Shown here in pieces: positions 12,701 to 23,852 of a DNA stretch of 64,000 bases; position 1 is the first letter of the stretch, and every line of letters starts with the position of its first letter. Source of the stretch: Dicaeum eximium (Eukaryota; Chordata; Aves; Passeriformes; Dicaeidae). The notes under the pieces are model-generated. The model did not search any database. It was not told the origin of the DNA and was given only the letters and a program-made list of their open reading frames with translations. The position numbers were made by a program, and so were the translations under genes. The stretch spans positions 38,270 through 102,269 of the forward strand of contig VWZP01002410.1 in assembly GCA_013396995.1 (NCBI GenBank), given 5' to 3'.

Positions 12701-13537
12701 ACAAAACCTGGCTGTCGCTTGTGCATATATTGCTCAGTCTGAAGCAACACTTGAATAAACCGCTCTGCTCAAAAGGGGAAGAATTTTAAATTATCAAGCT
12801 GCAGGGAGACGGTGGAGCAAACTGTTGGGTTGCAAATGTAAAGATTTTTAACTTTTCTCCAAAAGAAAACTCTTGTGATAGTCTTGTGACCTCTTCTTTC
12901 ATATTGGTAGGGAAGAGTCTTTGTTGGTTGTTCAATTACTCTGTTATAACAGGTGGATGAGTAACACTGAGGGGGCAGTAAATTTCAGACATGTTTAATG
13001 TCACCCATTATGTTCATCGTAGGCCTGTTACAATCTATTCTGGATTTTATGTGTGAGTGAAAAATAACTGAGATCTAAACAGAACAGCCTCCACCTACAG
13101 AATAGCAGTGAGAATGCTCAAGTATTTTCTTCAAATCAAAACTGTGGGACATACTTCTCCAAAAACACATACTGCATTCTAACCCCTATATTGTGTGAGA
13201 GGTAGATATTAGTATCTGTTCTTAACTTATAACAGGATGCTTTGAGGAAGAAACAGTAGGAAATTTATCAGTGGTTTTACTGCTGGAAGTCTGAATAAGA
13301 ACAGTAAGTTTGGAACTGTTCTCACTGTCCCACTTCTTTGAAACAAGATCATGTACTTCCATGAGTATGATGGCAGCTACTCCTCTGAAATACTGGTTTT
13401 TTTCTTGTTTTTCTTTCAATCCACAAAAACAGGCAAACAAACAAAAATGGGTTATATAAAACCCTTTGATACAAGCATACACTATAATAGTTCTTTTTTG
13501 CCTTTTCCTACTTTCTTCTGTGGGTATAGATGAAAAA
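6773..13537. other. Non-coding intron-like sequence; nothing recognised
   Basis: About 6.8 kb of AT-rich sequence with ordinary homopolymer runs. No exon with splice sites, no RNA gene and no recognisable transposon was found. Open frames, such as one of 104 codons from 9723, have no domain and look like chance. Confidence 0.45.
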
Positions 13538-13575
13538 TTGAAATGAGACTATGCAGTTGAAATGAGACTATGCAA
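13538..13575. repeat. 19-bp direct tandem duplication
   Basis: Two adjacent copies of TTGAAATGAGACTATGCA plus one further base (13538-13556 and 13557-13575) differ only at the last position. This looks like a recent local duplication in the intron. Confidence 0.9.
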
Positions 13576-16500
13576 TTTGCTTTGTCAACAGAGATCTCTT
13601 AACCTCTGTCCCTGTGTCTTCCTTCTGCAAACTTTGTGGTAGATTTTATGGACATACCTGGAGAGTATCTCATAAATCCGATGGTAGTCAGCTTCTGTGT
13701 GAGGGTGGTATTTGTGCAACTGAAAATTGTGAATTTCTCAGCTGTTGTTTGAAATTGTTGGCTTCATTGAAAGGAAGTTGTTGGTAGAGCTAGAACTAGG
13801 CCATGGCTTTTCCTGGAACTTTTGACAACACGGTCTTCATTGTGGCTCACTTTTCTGTGGGCTGTTGTTTTGGTGCAGAAAGACAGATTTGCCCAGAGAG
13901 GAAAGAAAACGGATGCTTTCTCCAGGTTTAGATTGAATGTGTTGGTGTGTGACTGATAAAAGGAGGCTCCTAATCAGCTTTAAAGCACTCTGTTTGACAG
14001 CTTTCAACTGTAGTGGAGCCTGCTTGGGGCTGCATGAAGAACCTTGTGATGGTAACTCTTACTGACCTTTCTGCTTGATTTTATTTGTGCTTCATTCTTG
14101 GTGAGCCAGGGCGTTTGAGTTATTTTTCGTTCTCTCACCCACCTCCTCTGCCTCTGACTGTTGTTGTTAATCTCTGCAGCTAAACAGTGGATTTCTTTGG
14201 TATTTGTCTTATCTTACAGAATCAACATGGAAAGGGAAAAAAGGGAACGAGACCTTAAATATTTTTAACAGACAGCTGAACTAGAGTCCTAGAATGTGCC
14301 AAATCCACATAATGCTCAGGGAATGCTACATACAATTCAACAAAAACTAATTAGATATGATCCTCCATATGGGTTTGTTTGTCTGTTCTAAAAATGCAGC
14401 AAGTAGTCTGATTGTGGAAGCATGGAAAGAGGCTGATTTGTGAAGACAGCTTCTTACACTCTATGACTAAAATAAATAATGGCACTTTTAGTCTTGAGGT
14501 GCACATTGTTTTGGTTACTCATAGATCTCCTGCTGCTCAAGCACACTGGGAAACAAATGAGTTCCTTTTATAAGAAAATGAAATGCAGAGTTAGTTTTCT
14601 CAAAGCTTGTTTTGATCCTCTGCTGAAGATTATTGTGTATTTCCCTGACTGCCCTGTGGTCTCACTTGTGTTTTCCTTATCTGGTCTGAGACAGTGTAAC
14701 AGAGAAGAAAAATGGCCATATCAAGTTGATCTGTAGGACTTGAGTTTCAGGAAGTACTGTCTTCCTTGTTGATAACTATTCCAGATTAATTCCATTCTTT
14801 CAAAGAAAAGAAGGCTGTATTTTGCCATGTCAAATTACTCTAGTATTGTTAGTTAAATAAATTTTTTTGAGAAAGGAGAATGGTCTCAGATTTATCCAAG
14901 GCCAAAACTTGAATCTCTTATTTATTAAAAAAAAAACAAACAAAAACAACCAACCAAAATTATGCTGACTTGGTCTTTCTAGTCAAGGATATGAAACAAG
15001 AGTACTGGCTGTGCTAATCAAAAGACATATGTAATCCTCTGAATATCAGATCATTTCTCCTGGTGCCTTGAGTTAAATATTTTGGCCACTAAAATGTTAT
15101 TATTCAGTTAATACTGTTGTTCTTTTTCATGGCAGTTATGGATGGAGTTCCTTATGTCTAGTTCTCTCACCCAGAACACACAGGGTCATTTAACCTTTTC
15201 TCTGAAACACTGTATTTTTTTGAGGGGGGAAGATTTTTGAGTCTACTGAAGTCCTAAACAAACCACTTGAGCACCAGAGGAGCTAAAGAAATGGTAAAGG
15301 ATGTGCTGCCTTTCCTGAGGTGGGCAGTTCTGCGTTCTGTATCTTCTTTCTATCTGACCCACAGATCTGAAGGAAAGGTACGAGTTGCTGCTCGATATGG
15401 ATGGATAGCTCAGGTTCAAACCTCATCTGCTCCCATGCTGGAGAAATACAAATACTCCCTTAGAAAACCATGGTCAACACAGGCAGTTTAGCTGAGTGGT
15501 AGGGTATTAAGTATGCTAATTATAGCAGAGATTTGGCAGTACATTCTGTCACTCTTTATATTTTATCTGCATACTTTTAGCTTGAAAATGCCACAGAATT
15601 TCAACAGAATTTTGTGTACTCTGTGCAGAATTCTCAGCCACTGACTAAACGCAGTTTCGTTCCCCTGCTCGCCCCATTTCTGTTTCAAAGTGCCATTCAG
15701 GCTTTGTGTGTGAGCAGGGTGGGGATCTCTAGGTGAGCTCTGAGAAATTCAGTCTTGAGCAAGCAGTAGGGAAAGGGCAGAGCTGCTTTCTGGGCAGGGC
15801 ACAAAGCTTATGTTCCACAGGTCCGACCTAGCCTGAGACTTGGAATGTTGCACAATATTTTATTCCTATAATTACAAGAAATTGTGTCAGTTCTGATTTT
15901 GTTAGTATAAAACTATCTGCATTGAAATGTGTTGACACATTTTAGATGTCAAAGATGAGCAAGGTCAGAAGTGCTGCTTCTTTACAGAAGAATGCAGGGC
16001 TGTTGTTACTGCTGTTAAAAATCAGTATCTCTGCAAGGTTCCCTGTATCCAATTCTGGTATGACCAGTTGCCCATGGAAACATTCATGAAAGCTGACCTT
16101 CCCAGTCCTTTGCTCCTGCCAGATCTCTGGGGAAAATGAGGACTTTTTTTACTGTCATTTAGGATTACATATAGGCTGAAGCAAAATGTAGTTCTGTTGA
16201 CAAAGTCAACATGGAGTGATATGATATAAATTCAGCTATTAATTCAAATGAGAGCACTGTTTTTTCACATAAAACAGATTCTTAGAAAATGTCTTGTGAG
16301 TAAAAGGCAATGGTTATATTCCAGTTCAAAATACCACCCTGCAGCATGTACGTTTTGACAAGGTCTATGAGTCTTATTTCTGAAAGCAGTCTAATGCATA
16401 ACCTTCACAGGTGATTTATGATGATTTTTAGGAGACTAGGTAATACTGCAAAAGAACACGGTGAAGAGAGAACCGTATCCAATTTAGAAATTATTAAAAT

Positions 16501-17445
16501 AAAGCTAAGCAAGAGCCTCATTTACACTATGTTCAGTTCACTTCATGAACAGTAGGAGGCATGGATGATGGCAATATCATACGAACATCAGTAGTTCCTG
16601 AAGGAGTTTTCTTCGTCCTAGTAATCTGCAGATTGGCCACCTGGTATTGCTGCATATGTTGCTTTAAAAATCTCAGTAATTACCTGTGCCATAATCTGGA
16701 GTGGAAGTAATTATACAGCTACTATTAACACTGACACTTCTATTAAAACCCTCTGGTTTTCATGGTCCATTTCTGCCTGAAAGCCCTTTTTTCTTTCGTT
16801 AATACAAAAATCCAAAATACGTACTTCACTTTTTTTAACCTCCATAATAAAAGAAGAAAATATCTTGGTTTTGAAGGTATCACCTGCTCATATGCAAACC
16901 ACTGCCAAGTTGTAAGCAGAAGTTTTGATGGTTCAATCATAACAGTGTTTCTTCTTTTATAGGAGCATCCCCAATAGCTGGTTATACTTCAGGCTTGTCT
17001 TACACTGAATTTTCTCTCTGTCTCTTGTTAAGGCCAGCCCAGCTGGAAGGTGACACCTCAGAAGATTTGGCTTCTTTGCTCTGCAGAGAGCCACTCTGTG
17101 GGTCTGCTGCTCTTGGTGCTGTTCTGGGGAGGTGGGAGCACTCCTCCTTTTCCCCTCCCATGAGCAGAGCCAAGCCAAGAACCACAACAGGACTGGCGCT
17201 CCCCACCATTCCCCTGTGGAGAGGCAGTGGCGTTCTGCAGCCAAGTAAGGCATCTGTTGCCTCTCTGAGATGGGAGAGAGGGGGAAGAATTTCAGATTCC
17301 CCTCCTGGCAGTGCTTAGAAGAGACAAATAATAGTAGAGAAGCAGCAAGAGGCATTTCCTAAACCTCCTCTCAAAAAAGGCATCCTTTTCAGCCAGCCTA
17401 GGACTGATTGGCAGGCGTAGTATGGCTTGAGTGCTTTCACTGGGA
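13576..17445. other. Non-coding intron-like sequence; nothing recognised
   Basis: AT-rich with a short GC-richer patch at about 17030-17250 that has no recognisable coding content. No repeat family, RNA gene or exon is identifiable. Confidence 0.45.
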
Positions 17446-17870
17446 AACCATAGAATGGTTTGGGTTGGAAGGGGGTCTTTAAAGCTCATCTAGTCCAAAC
17501 CCCCCACAATGAGCAGGGACATCTTCAACTAGATCAGGTTACTCAGGGCCCTGTCCATCTGACCTCCACTGTTTCCAGGGATGGGGCATCCACCACCTCT
17601 CTGGGAAACCTGTTCTAGTGTTTTGCCATACTGGGCATAAAAAGCTTTATCCCTATACCTAATCTAAATTTGCCATTTTTTCGTTTTAAACTATTACTCC
17701 TTGTCCTATCATCACAGGCTTATCCCCACCTTTCTTATGGGTCCCCTGCAATTCTTGAAAAGCCACAATCAGATCTCCCAGGAGGCTTTTCTTCTCCAGG
17801 CTGAACAACCTCAACTCTCAAATGTTCCTCATAGGAGAGGTGATGAGAAAGGGCCTAAACTCATGCTTAA
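17446..17870 (-). mobile_element. CR1 LINE 3' end, 5'-truncated
   Basis: The + strand shows the reverse complement of a CR1 3' tail: CATAGAATGGTTTGGGTTGG at the left edge, then the CTCATCTAGTCCAAACC box, GGGATGGGGCATCCACCACC, CTTGTCCTATCATCACAGGC and CTTCTCCAGGCTGAACAACC moving right. This order places the 3' end of the element on the left, so it lies on the minus strand. It is 5'-truncated, as most CR1 insertions are, and holds only the end of ORF2 and the 3' UTR, without an open frame. Confidence 0.88.
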
Positions 17871-20250
17871 CACCACATTTACAGGATTGCTGCACTCCAA
17901 AAACCATGTGGCCTTCTAGAAGTTGAGAAATGTAGGTGGTGGTGTGGGAGATGGATTTCTTCTTTACCTTTTTCCACACTGCCTCTGTGTTGGCCAGGTT
18001 TATTGTTAAAGTTCACTCTCTTGTCTGATTCTTCTTACTCATCGCTACTCATGTACAAGAGCTTGTGTTTCTTTCCACCACAATATCACCTTGCTAGCTA
18101 ATGTCCAAAGTATTTTTGGAAATTCATTAAAAATGTAAATGGAATATGCTTGTGTTATTTTAATTATGAATCAGATGTTACCTAGGAGTTAACAGACAGC
18201 TTTCTAGACAACAACAGAGCTGTGAGTTCCTTCAGTGAAAACGTCATGGAGATATGCTTCAATATCTTGTGATGTAATTTATATATTCCGTTTTATGTAT
18301 GTATGGTTTGTGGCATTTGGCATTTAATATTTTTAAAATTGCTATTTACCAAATAAAAAATGTAGAGAACTGCCTAAAAATGGCATCAAACATATTGCTG
18401 CCTTTGAAGGAAAGAATTAGATTTTATTCTGATCATACTGGTTTTACCCTAGTGTAACGTTGTTGAATTAGTTGGCAGTAATGAATTGGAATGGAGTACA
18501 TTTTCTTGGAATCTATGACTTAATTTTTTTCTTTCTTCTATTGATGTTTCTCCTTGACACAATTAATATTTCATCTGTGAACCTGGCTGAACAAAGTGTC
18601 CTCCTCTGCTCAGGAAATTTTTGAGATCCTGATTCTAGAGAGTTGGCAAACTCCAGTTCTCTGAGGTAAAACTCTTTAATGGGATAGTTCTTCAGCAAAA
18701 TCCAGACACCTTGTGATCTGTGAGACAGCTTGAGAAAACTAAGGTAAAAAGCTGAAATAGAAAAGAATCCTGCCAAGCTGGCTGTGGTAGGCTACTGAGT
18801 TATTGCCAGGAAGAGGATTAGGAAGGCTTTTACAAGTATCAAACTGTGCTTAAATTCATAGTAGGATATATAAATGTATCTCCCAGTGGCCCAGAAAGAA
18901 TTTTAAACACATTGTCTGGGGCATTTGGCTCCTCATTTCTTTGATGCCAAGAACTGAATTTGGGAATTCCTATTGCTTCTTCTTCCTCCCCAGTTAGCTG
19001 CATTTACCAGAACTCTAAAGTAATGAGAGATGTGTAAGGAAATTAGTATTTTCTCACTCTCTGAGTTTGCTGAAGTCAGTAGCAGAATAGGAACTCGAGA
19101 CTTAATATCTTAAATCTATTCTGCTGTATTAGAATTAAGACCTATTTTTGTATCTTCAGTTTATGTTCACCTGTATATTATTTCCCCCTCCATTATTGCC
19201 TTGAATCCATGTTTTCTAGACCTCTCATATATTTTGCTATCCTCTCTTCTGGATCTTCAGTTGATCCACGTTGCCATTAAACTTGTTACATGCTCTTTGG
19301 TGGACGTAATAGAGTATGTAAGACCCTCTCAGGAATGTGAACATCAGGAGAGGATACACAGTGCTTTTGTCCATTCCTTCCAAGGTGGTGATGGTTTTGA
19401 TTTCATTCTGGTATGGCATCACACTCAGGCTGTGGTCTGCTCCAGGTCTTGCTCTACTGCTTAGCTCTCCCAGCATGGATGGTCAGGGAAGAGGAGTTGG
19501 GCCAGCAAAAATGTTCAAGGTAGAACAGCCTGAGCATAATGACTCAAGTCTATTTCACCTCTACTAATTTCTTGAAAATTGGCGTGCGTTATTTACCCAC
19601 TTTCTGCTAAATAAATCAGAATATTTCTGTATGACACTGCTGCTCAGCAGTCCTCTTAATGAGCATTGTGAGATGATAATTTGTAACCCTGAACCCTGGA
19701 CTTCCATTAATTTTAGTAGTCAGAGATACTGCTGGTTAAATGAGCTGTTTCCAGGAGAATAAATCTCCCTGCACACAGAGAGAGAGAGTAATTGACAACA
19801 CACCAAGATTTCCTGTATGTCTATTCCAGATGTAAGAGTCTGGTGTAATTTTGTATTTATTTGTAAGCTTGGGAGGAGCATTGGAAACCTCTGCAAATAT
19901 TTCCCATTTTCAATGTGAAACAGCTTTTACAAACCCTTGAAAACCTTAAAATAATACTAAAAAATAAATGAAGCATTATTTGACCTGAAGCGTGGTTGTT
20001 CACTTTCCAATGTTGCAAACAACTAAAAAGCCTAGTTATTTTGACCCACTCTATTTAAAATGTTAATTATGTAATATAAAGTTTAGAGATCTTCTGCCGT
20101 TGCTAATCTCAATCTTCATTTCTCTTCTTAATTGCACATATGAAGAAGAAATTGTAATGTTTTAAAATTAGCTCTTAGGATCTATTGTGGCTTATGTGAA
20201 GGAGAAGGTAGTTACTTGGGAGAGATGAGGTTTATATCCAGCTAGATCTG
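17871..20250. other. Non-coding intron-like sequence; nothing recognised
   Basis: AT-rich sequence. No exon, RNA gene or recognisable transposon is visible on either strand. Confidence 0.45.
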
Positions 20251-20254
20251 GCTG

Positions 20255-20440
20255 GCTCTCAGCAGCATTGCAGGAGAAGTTGCACTTGCGACAAATGACG
20301 CAGTCCGGTCCTGGCCCGAATAGCTTGGACCTCGCTGCATCAACGTTGGGAACCCAACAGGTGACTTAAATGAGAGAGACGACGTCTAATCCAGTGGTGG
20401 GGAACTAAAAACTTTTAATAACTGAAAAACAACAATTGGG
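20255..20440. other. CpG-dense unclassified block beside the CR1
   Basis: Within about 120 bases (20281-20400) there are eight CpG dinucleotides, far more than in the neighbouring AT-rich intron, where CpG is rare. On the minus strand an ATTAAA sits at the start of the block (near 20415), followed by GC-rich sequence, which faintly resembles the poly(A) and U5 end of an LTR. No family is recognised. It could be a young transposon end that cut the adjacent CR1, or part of an unusual CR1. Confidence 0.3.
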
Positions 20441-20499
20441 AACTTTTTTTTCCTACATGCTCTAGCAGCCCTCTTAAATACTTCCTGCGAGACGTGGCC

Positions 20500-21495
20500 C
20501 TTCTTCCAAAGATGATGCATCCTCTTTTTATTCCTAAATTCCTCCAAAACCTCCTTGCCTTGTCAACTTATCTTTCGGCACACAGGGACAAGGCATTTCT
20601 GTGCCCTCAAGATCTCTGTTTTGAAGCACATCCACCTTTCCTGAACTCCTTTGTTTTTAAGGGCTGCTTCCTAAGGAACTCTCCGAATATGTCTTCTAAA
20701 TAGGCCAAAGTCTGCCCTCCAGAAGTCCAATGTAAAAGTCTTATTGGTGTTCCTCCTGATTCCACCAGATATTGAGAACTCTGTAATTTCATGATCACTG
20801 TGCCCCAAGCGGCCTCCAACCACCACATCTCCCACCAGCCCATCTCTATTTGCAAACAGCAGATCTAACATAGTCCCTCCCCTGGTGGGCTCACCCACCA
20901 GCTGTGACAAAAAGTTGTCATCCATAGACTCTAAATTAAATTTCCTGGACTGCCTCTTTTCTGCTGTATTAAGTTCCCAGCAGATGTCTGGCAGATTGAT
21001 GTCACCTACAAGAACAAGGGCTGACGATCCTGAAACAGTATCTAACTGCTTATAGAACAAGTTGTCCACTTCTTCCTGGTTGGGTGGACAGTGACAGACT
21101 GCCAGTAGAATGTCAGCCTTGTTGGCCTTCCCCTTAGTTCTTTTCCCATAGACATTCAGCTTCATCGTCATTAGTTTCAATACCTATGGCATCAAAAGCC
21201 TCCTTAACATAAAGGGCCACCCCTCCACCTCTTCTCCCTTTCCTGTCTCTTCTGAAGAGCTTGTAGCCATCCAGTGCAGTGCTCCAAGTATGTGAGTCAT
21301 CCCACCATGTTTCTGTGATGGTACATCATAGCTTTGCTGTTGCACCATGACCTCCAGCTCTTCCTGTTTGTTACCCATGCTGCGCACATTGGTATACATG
21401 CACCTCAGCTGGGCTGCTGATTTCACCCCTAACTCAGGCTTACCACCCTTAGGCCTGCTTCCAAACAACCCAGCTACATCCCCTTCCCCCTTCAA
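20500..21495 (-). pseudogene. CR1 ORF2 remnant, APE-type endonuclease part
   Basis: ORF2 of CR1 encodes an endonuclease that nicks target DNA and a reverse transcriptase. Visible endonuclease motifs are TNVRSMGNKQEEL (about 21350-21390, carrying the conserved Asn), LVLVGDINLPDICW (about 21000-21040, the D-x-N catalytic pair) and GGRLGHSDHEITEF (about 20780-20820, the S-D-H end motif). The frame is broken between the first block and the rest (near 21183) and has stops after LFRRHIRRVP. The coding trail runs out near 20445 before any reverse transcriptase motif, so the protein could not have been functional. Confidence 0.8.
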
Positions 21496-21497
21496 AC

Positions 21498-22172
21498 CTA
21501 GTTTAAAGCCCTCTCAACGAGTTCTGCCAGTTCATGAGCTAGAACCCTTCTGCCCCTAACAGAGAGATGGAATCCATCTGGTTTCAGCAGGCCAGGTGCC
21601 GTAAAAGTTGCCCCATGATCAAAGAATCCAAAATTCTGCTGATGACACCAACCCTTGAGCCACTTATTGATAATGTGAGTTCTCGTATTCCTTTCACTAT
21701 TTTTCTCAGCCACCAAAGGGACTGAGGAAAAGACTACCTGTGCCCCTGCCCTACTGACCACATGACCCAGTGCCCTAACATCCCTTTTGATTGCCCTAAC
21801 ACTCCTCTTTTCTATCTCATCACTACCAGTCTGGAATATCAAGAGTGGGTAATAATCAGAGGGCTGAATTAGCCCAGGAAGTCTCTCAATGATATCTCAT
21901 ACCCAAGCCCCAGGGAGGCAGCAGACCTCTCTATGGGGGGGGTCCGGTCAACATATGGGGCCCTCTGTTCCCCTCAGAAGAAAGTCTCCCACTATGACTA
22001 CCTTTCTTTTCTTTTTGATGCTAGAGGTAGTAATCCATCCTACAGATGAATCACTGTTGAGATGCTCACTGGGCAGACAATTTTCTTCTAAATTATCTGG
22101 CTGACTCCCTATGTCCAGGGGCTCATGCCTACTCTGAAGGGGCACTTGGCTTGAGGGTGGGGGTAGGGACAA
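21498..22172 (-). pseudogene. CR1 ORF1 remnant, esterase-like domain
   Basis: CR1 ORF1 proteins are RNA-binding chaperone-like proteins with an esterase-like domain. Here the N-terminal portion (22172 down to 21948) ends at a stop just after VVIVGDFLLRGTEGPIC, and the C-terminal portion continues at 21842-21498 with RGWC-like KGWCHQQNFGFFDHG, then LLKPDGFHLSVRG, ending ELVERALN. The nucleophile block that is G-D-S in SGNH esterases reads G-D-F (TTT codon), so the serine is lost, while the late D-x-x-H pair is kept. The stop and the lost serine show decay. No expression is implied. Confidence 0.75.
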
Positions 22173-22345
22173 ATTTATATTATTACCTCCCAGAGCAGGA
22201 ACCCATTTCTACTCCCCTTCATCTACCAGGTGTCCTTGTCTTGCCTGACAGTGGGAGGCGTAGGAGTCCTCTGACTCCTGGTGGGCCTGCCTTAAAGATG
22301 GAAGGGTGGAAGTCCACGAATCTATTCCCCTTTCACTTTCCCTGG

Positions 22346-23396
22346 TACTCCTTAGTCTATCTTTTCATGGCTTAATAGTGGTATTAGTGTATATATTAGT
22401 GTTGAGCCATGAAATTATAGTACAAATTGGAGAAACTGTAACAAGTAGCAACAGCCCAAATTATCTTAAGAAACCAAAATTAATTAAAATCCTTTATGTC
22501 TGCACAAAGACTGCATACTGTGTTAAGAAGTAATATTAAAAAAAAGAAAATATGAAAGTTTAAAGTCATTATAAAATAAATTTTCAAAAGGTAATGATGC
22601 GATATATGATTTATGAATTCTTTTAATGCAAGCAGAAGCAGCATTTGACAACTAGTGCTTCAGTTATTTTCTAACATTCTTCAGATACATTTTCAATAAG
22701 TTATTGAAATAGACAACTGTTTCTCTGTCCTCATGCTAATGTATATCAGTAAATTGTCTCTAACTATCAATATAGTAAATGGTAAGCAATTACAAATCAA
22801 AGGAGACCAGAAACTTTAGAGATAAGCTATGCAGAAGTAGAGAAAAATAGAAAGTAATAGCATTGTGCTGTTCAATAAGCAGAATTTTATGAGCTGTAGA
22901 ACCAAACAGGATATTTAAAATCAGAAGAAAAATAATACGATGTTTTGCTAAAAAAGGGTAGTGTAGACAAATAAGGTGGTGAATAATGAGAACAATAATT
23001 AATGTGTATCTGAGCAAACCAACTGATGAATTTCATATGAAAGTCTATTCAGTTTTCTTGGAAATGGTGAAAACTGTTTCAAGTTAGAAGGAAAAACTGT
23101 CAACTTGATCTTTGTTTCTCAGCAGCTTCAGGGGGATCCTCTCTAGAGCTAAAACAGTAATGTACTCGGCTCTCCCTCACTTCTAATCATGTGTTGGAAC
23201 TATGAAGCAGAACTAAAAAATTAGGAGAATTAGTATCAATATCAGTATTATGATATTGGATTTATTTCTAAGAAAATATTCAAGACTGATAATCTGAAGC
23301 CTGAAATTGACTTTCTAATCTTTTTTACAGACAAAAAAAGTGAGATTGCAAAGAGATTTGTCTATACTGAGTTGACGCTGTCTGGCTGCCAGGCAC
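22346..23396. other. AT-rich non-coding sequence; nothing recognised
   Basis: Strongly AT-rich with many stops in all frames. No exon, RNA gene or repeat family is identifiable. Confidence 0.5.
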
Positions 23397-23534
23397 CCAC
23401 CAGGTCACAGAACATTCTGAGTTGGAAGGGATCCACAAGGTGCATCAAGTCCAGCTCTTAAGTGAATGGTCCACACAGGGATTGAACCCACAGCTGTGGT
23501 GTTAACAGCACCAGCTCTGACCAGTGGAGCTCCT
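23397..23534 (-). mobile_element. CR1-like 3' tail
   Basis: The + strand has GGTCACAGAACATTCTGAG, then TTGGAAGGGATCCACAAGG and CATCAAGTCCAGCTC, the reverse complement of a CR1-type 3' end. It is followed by a stretch (AGGGATTGAACCCACAGC, then GTTAACAGCACCAGCTCTG) common in one group of avian CR1 tails. It directly abuts the LTR fragment on its right. Confidence 0.6.
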
Positions 23535-23537
23535 CAG

Positions 23538-23852
23538 AGTCAAAGCCTCTTTATTGCTCCCCTCCACAGCTGGACAGGGGAGAGAAAATATAATGAAGAG
23601 TTCATGAGCCGAGATAAATGTGACAAGGAGAGATCACTCACCAAGTACCAGCACAGGCACAACAAGCTTGAATTAGAGAAATTAATTTAATTTATTGCTA
23701 ATAAAATCAGAGCAGGATCCAGCCATATCCACCTTGGAGCCTCCAGGGATTGGCTCTACTGGCCATGGGGAAAGCTTCTGACAAGTTCTCATAGAAGCCA
23801 CCCCTGTAGCTCCCTTGCTACCAAATCCTGGCCACACAAACCCAGTACAACA
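23538..23852 (-). mobile_element. Internally deleted LTR of the same ERVL-type family
   Basis: Its right part (about 23690-23852) is the reverse complement of the 5' part of the 5736-6767 LTR: on the minus strand it reads GTTGTACTGGGTTTGTGTGG, then GTGGCTTCTATGAG and CAGAAGCTT. Its left part (about 23538-23685) is the reverse complement of the 3' part, with + strand CAGCTGGACAGGGGAGAGAA and GGAGAGATCACTCACCAAG. The middle, including the CATGCTGGAGCAGG modules, is missing, so most of a roughly 1-kb LTR has been deleted. No target duplication was found. Confidence 0.75.

Larger units (their letters stand above)
20441..22345 (-). mobile_element. CR1 LINE lacking its 3' half (ORF1 and endonuclease only)
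   Basis: On the minus strand, reading from 22345 leftward, the order is an ORF1 remnant with an esterase-like (SGNH) domain, then the start of ORF2, an APE-type endonuclease and the linker after it (WKKGHVSQEVFKRAARACRKK, about 20445-20507). The reverse transcriptase and 3' UTR that should follow are missing, and a CpG-dense unrelated block begins at about 20440. CR1 copies usually lose the 5' end, so a 3'-less copy implies a later deletion or insertion. Confidence 0.85.

Noticed and set aside
23466..23530. tRNA-like stretch on the minus strand (GGTTCAATCCC resembling a T-arm)
   Set aside because: It sits inside a CR1-type tail known to carry this kind of sequence, and I could not form a full cloverleaf with an anticodon arm.
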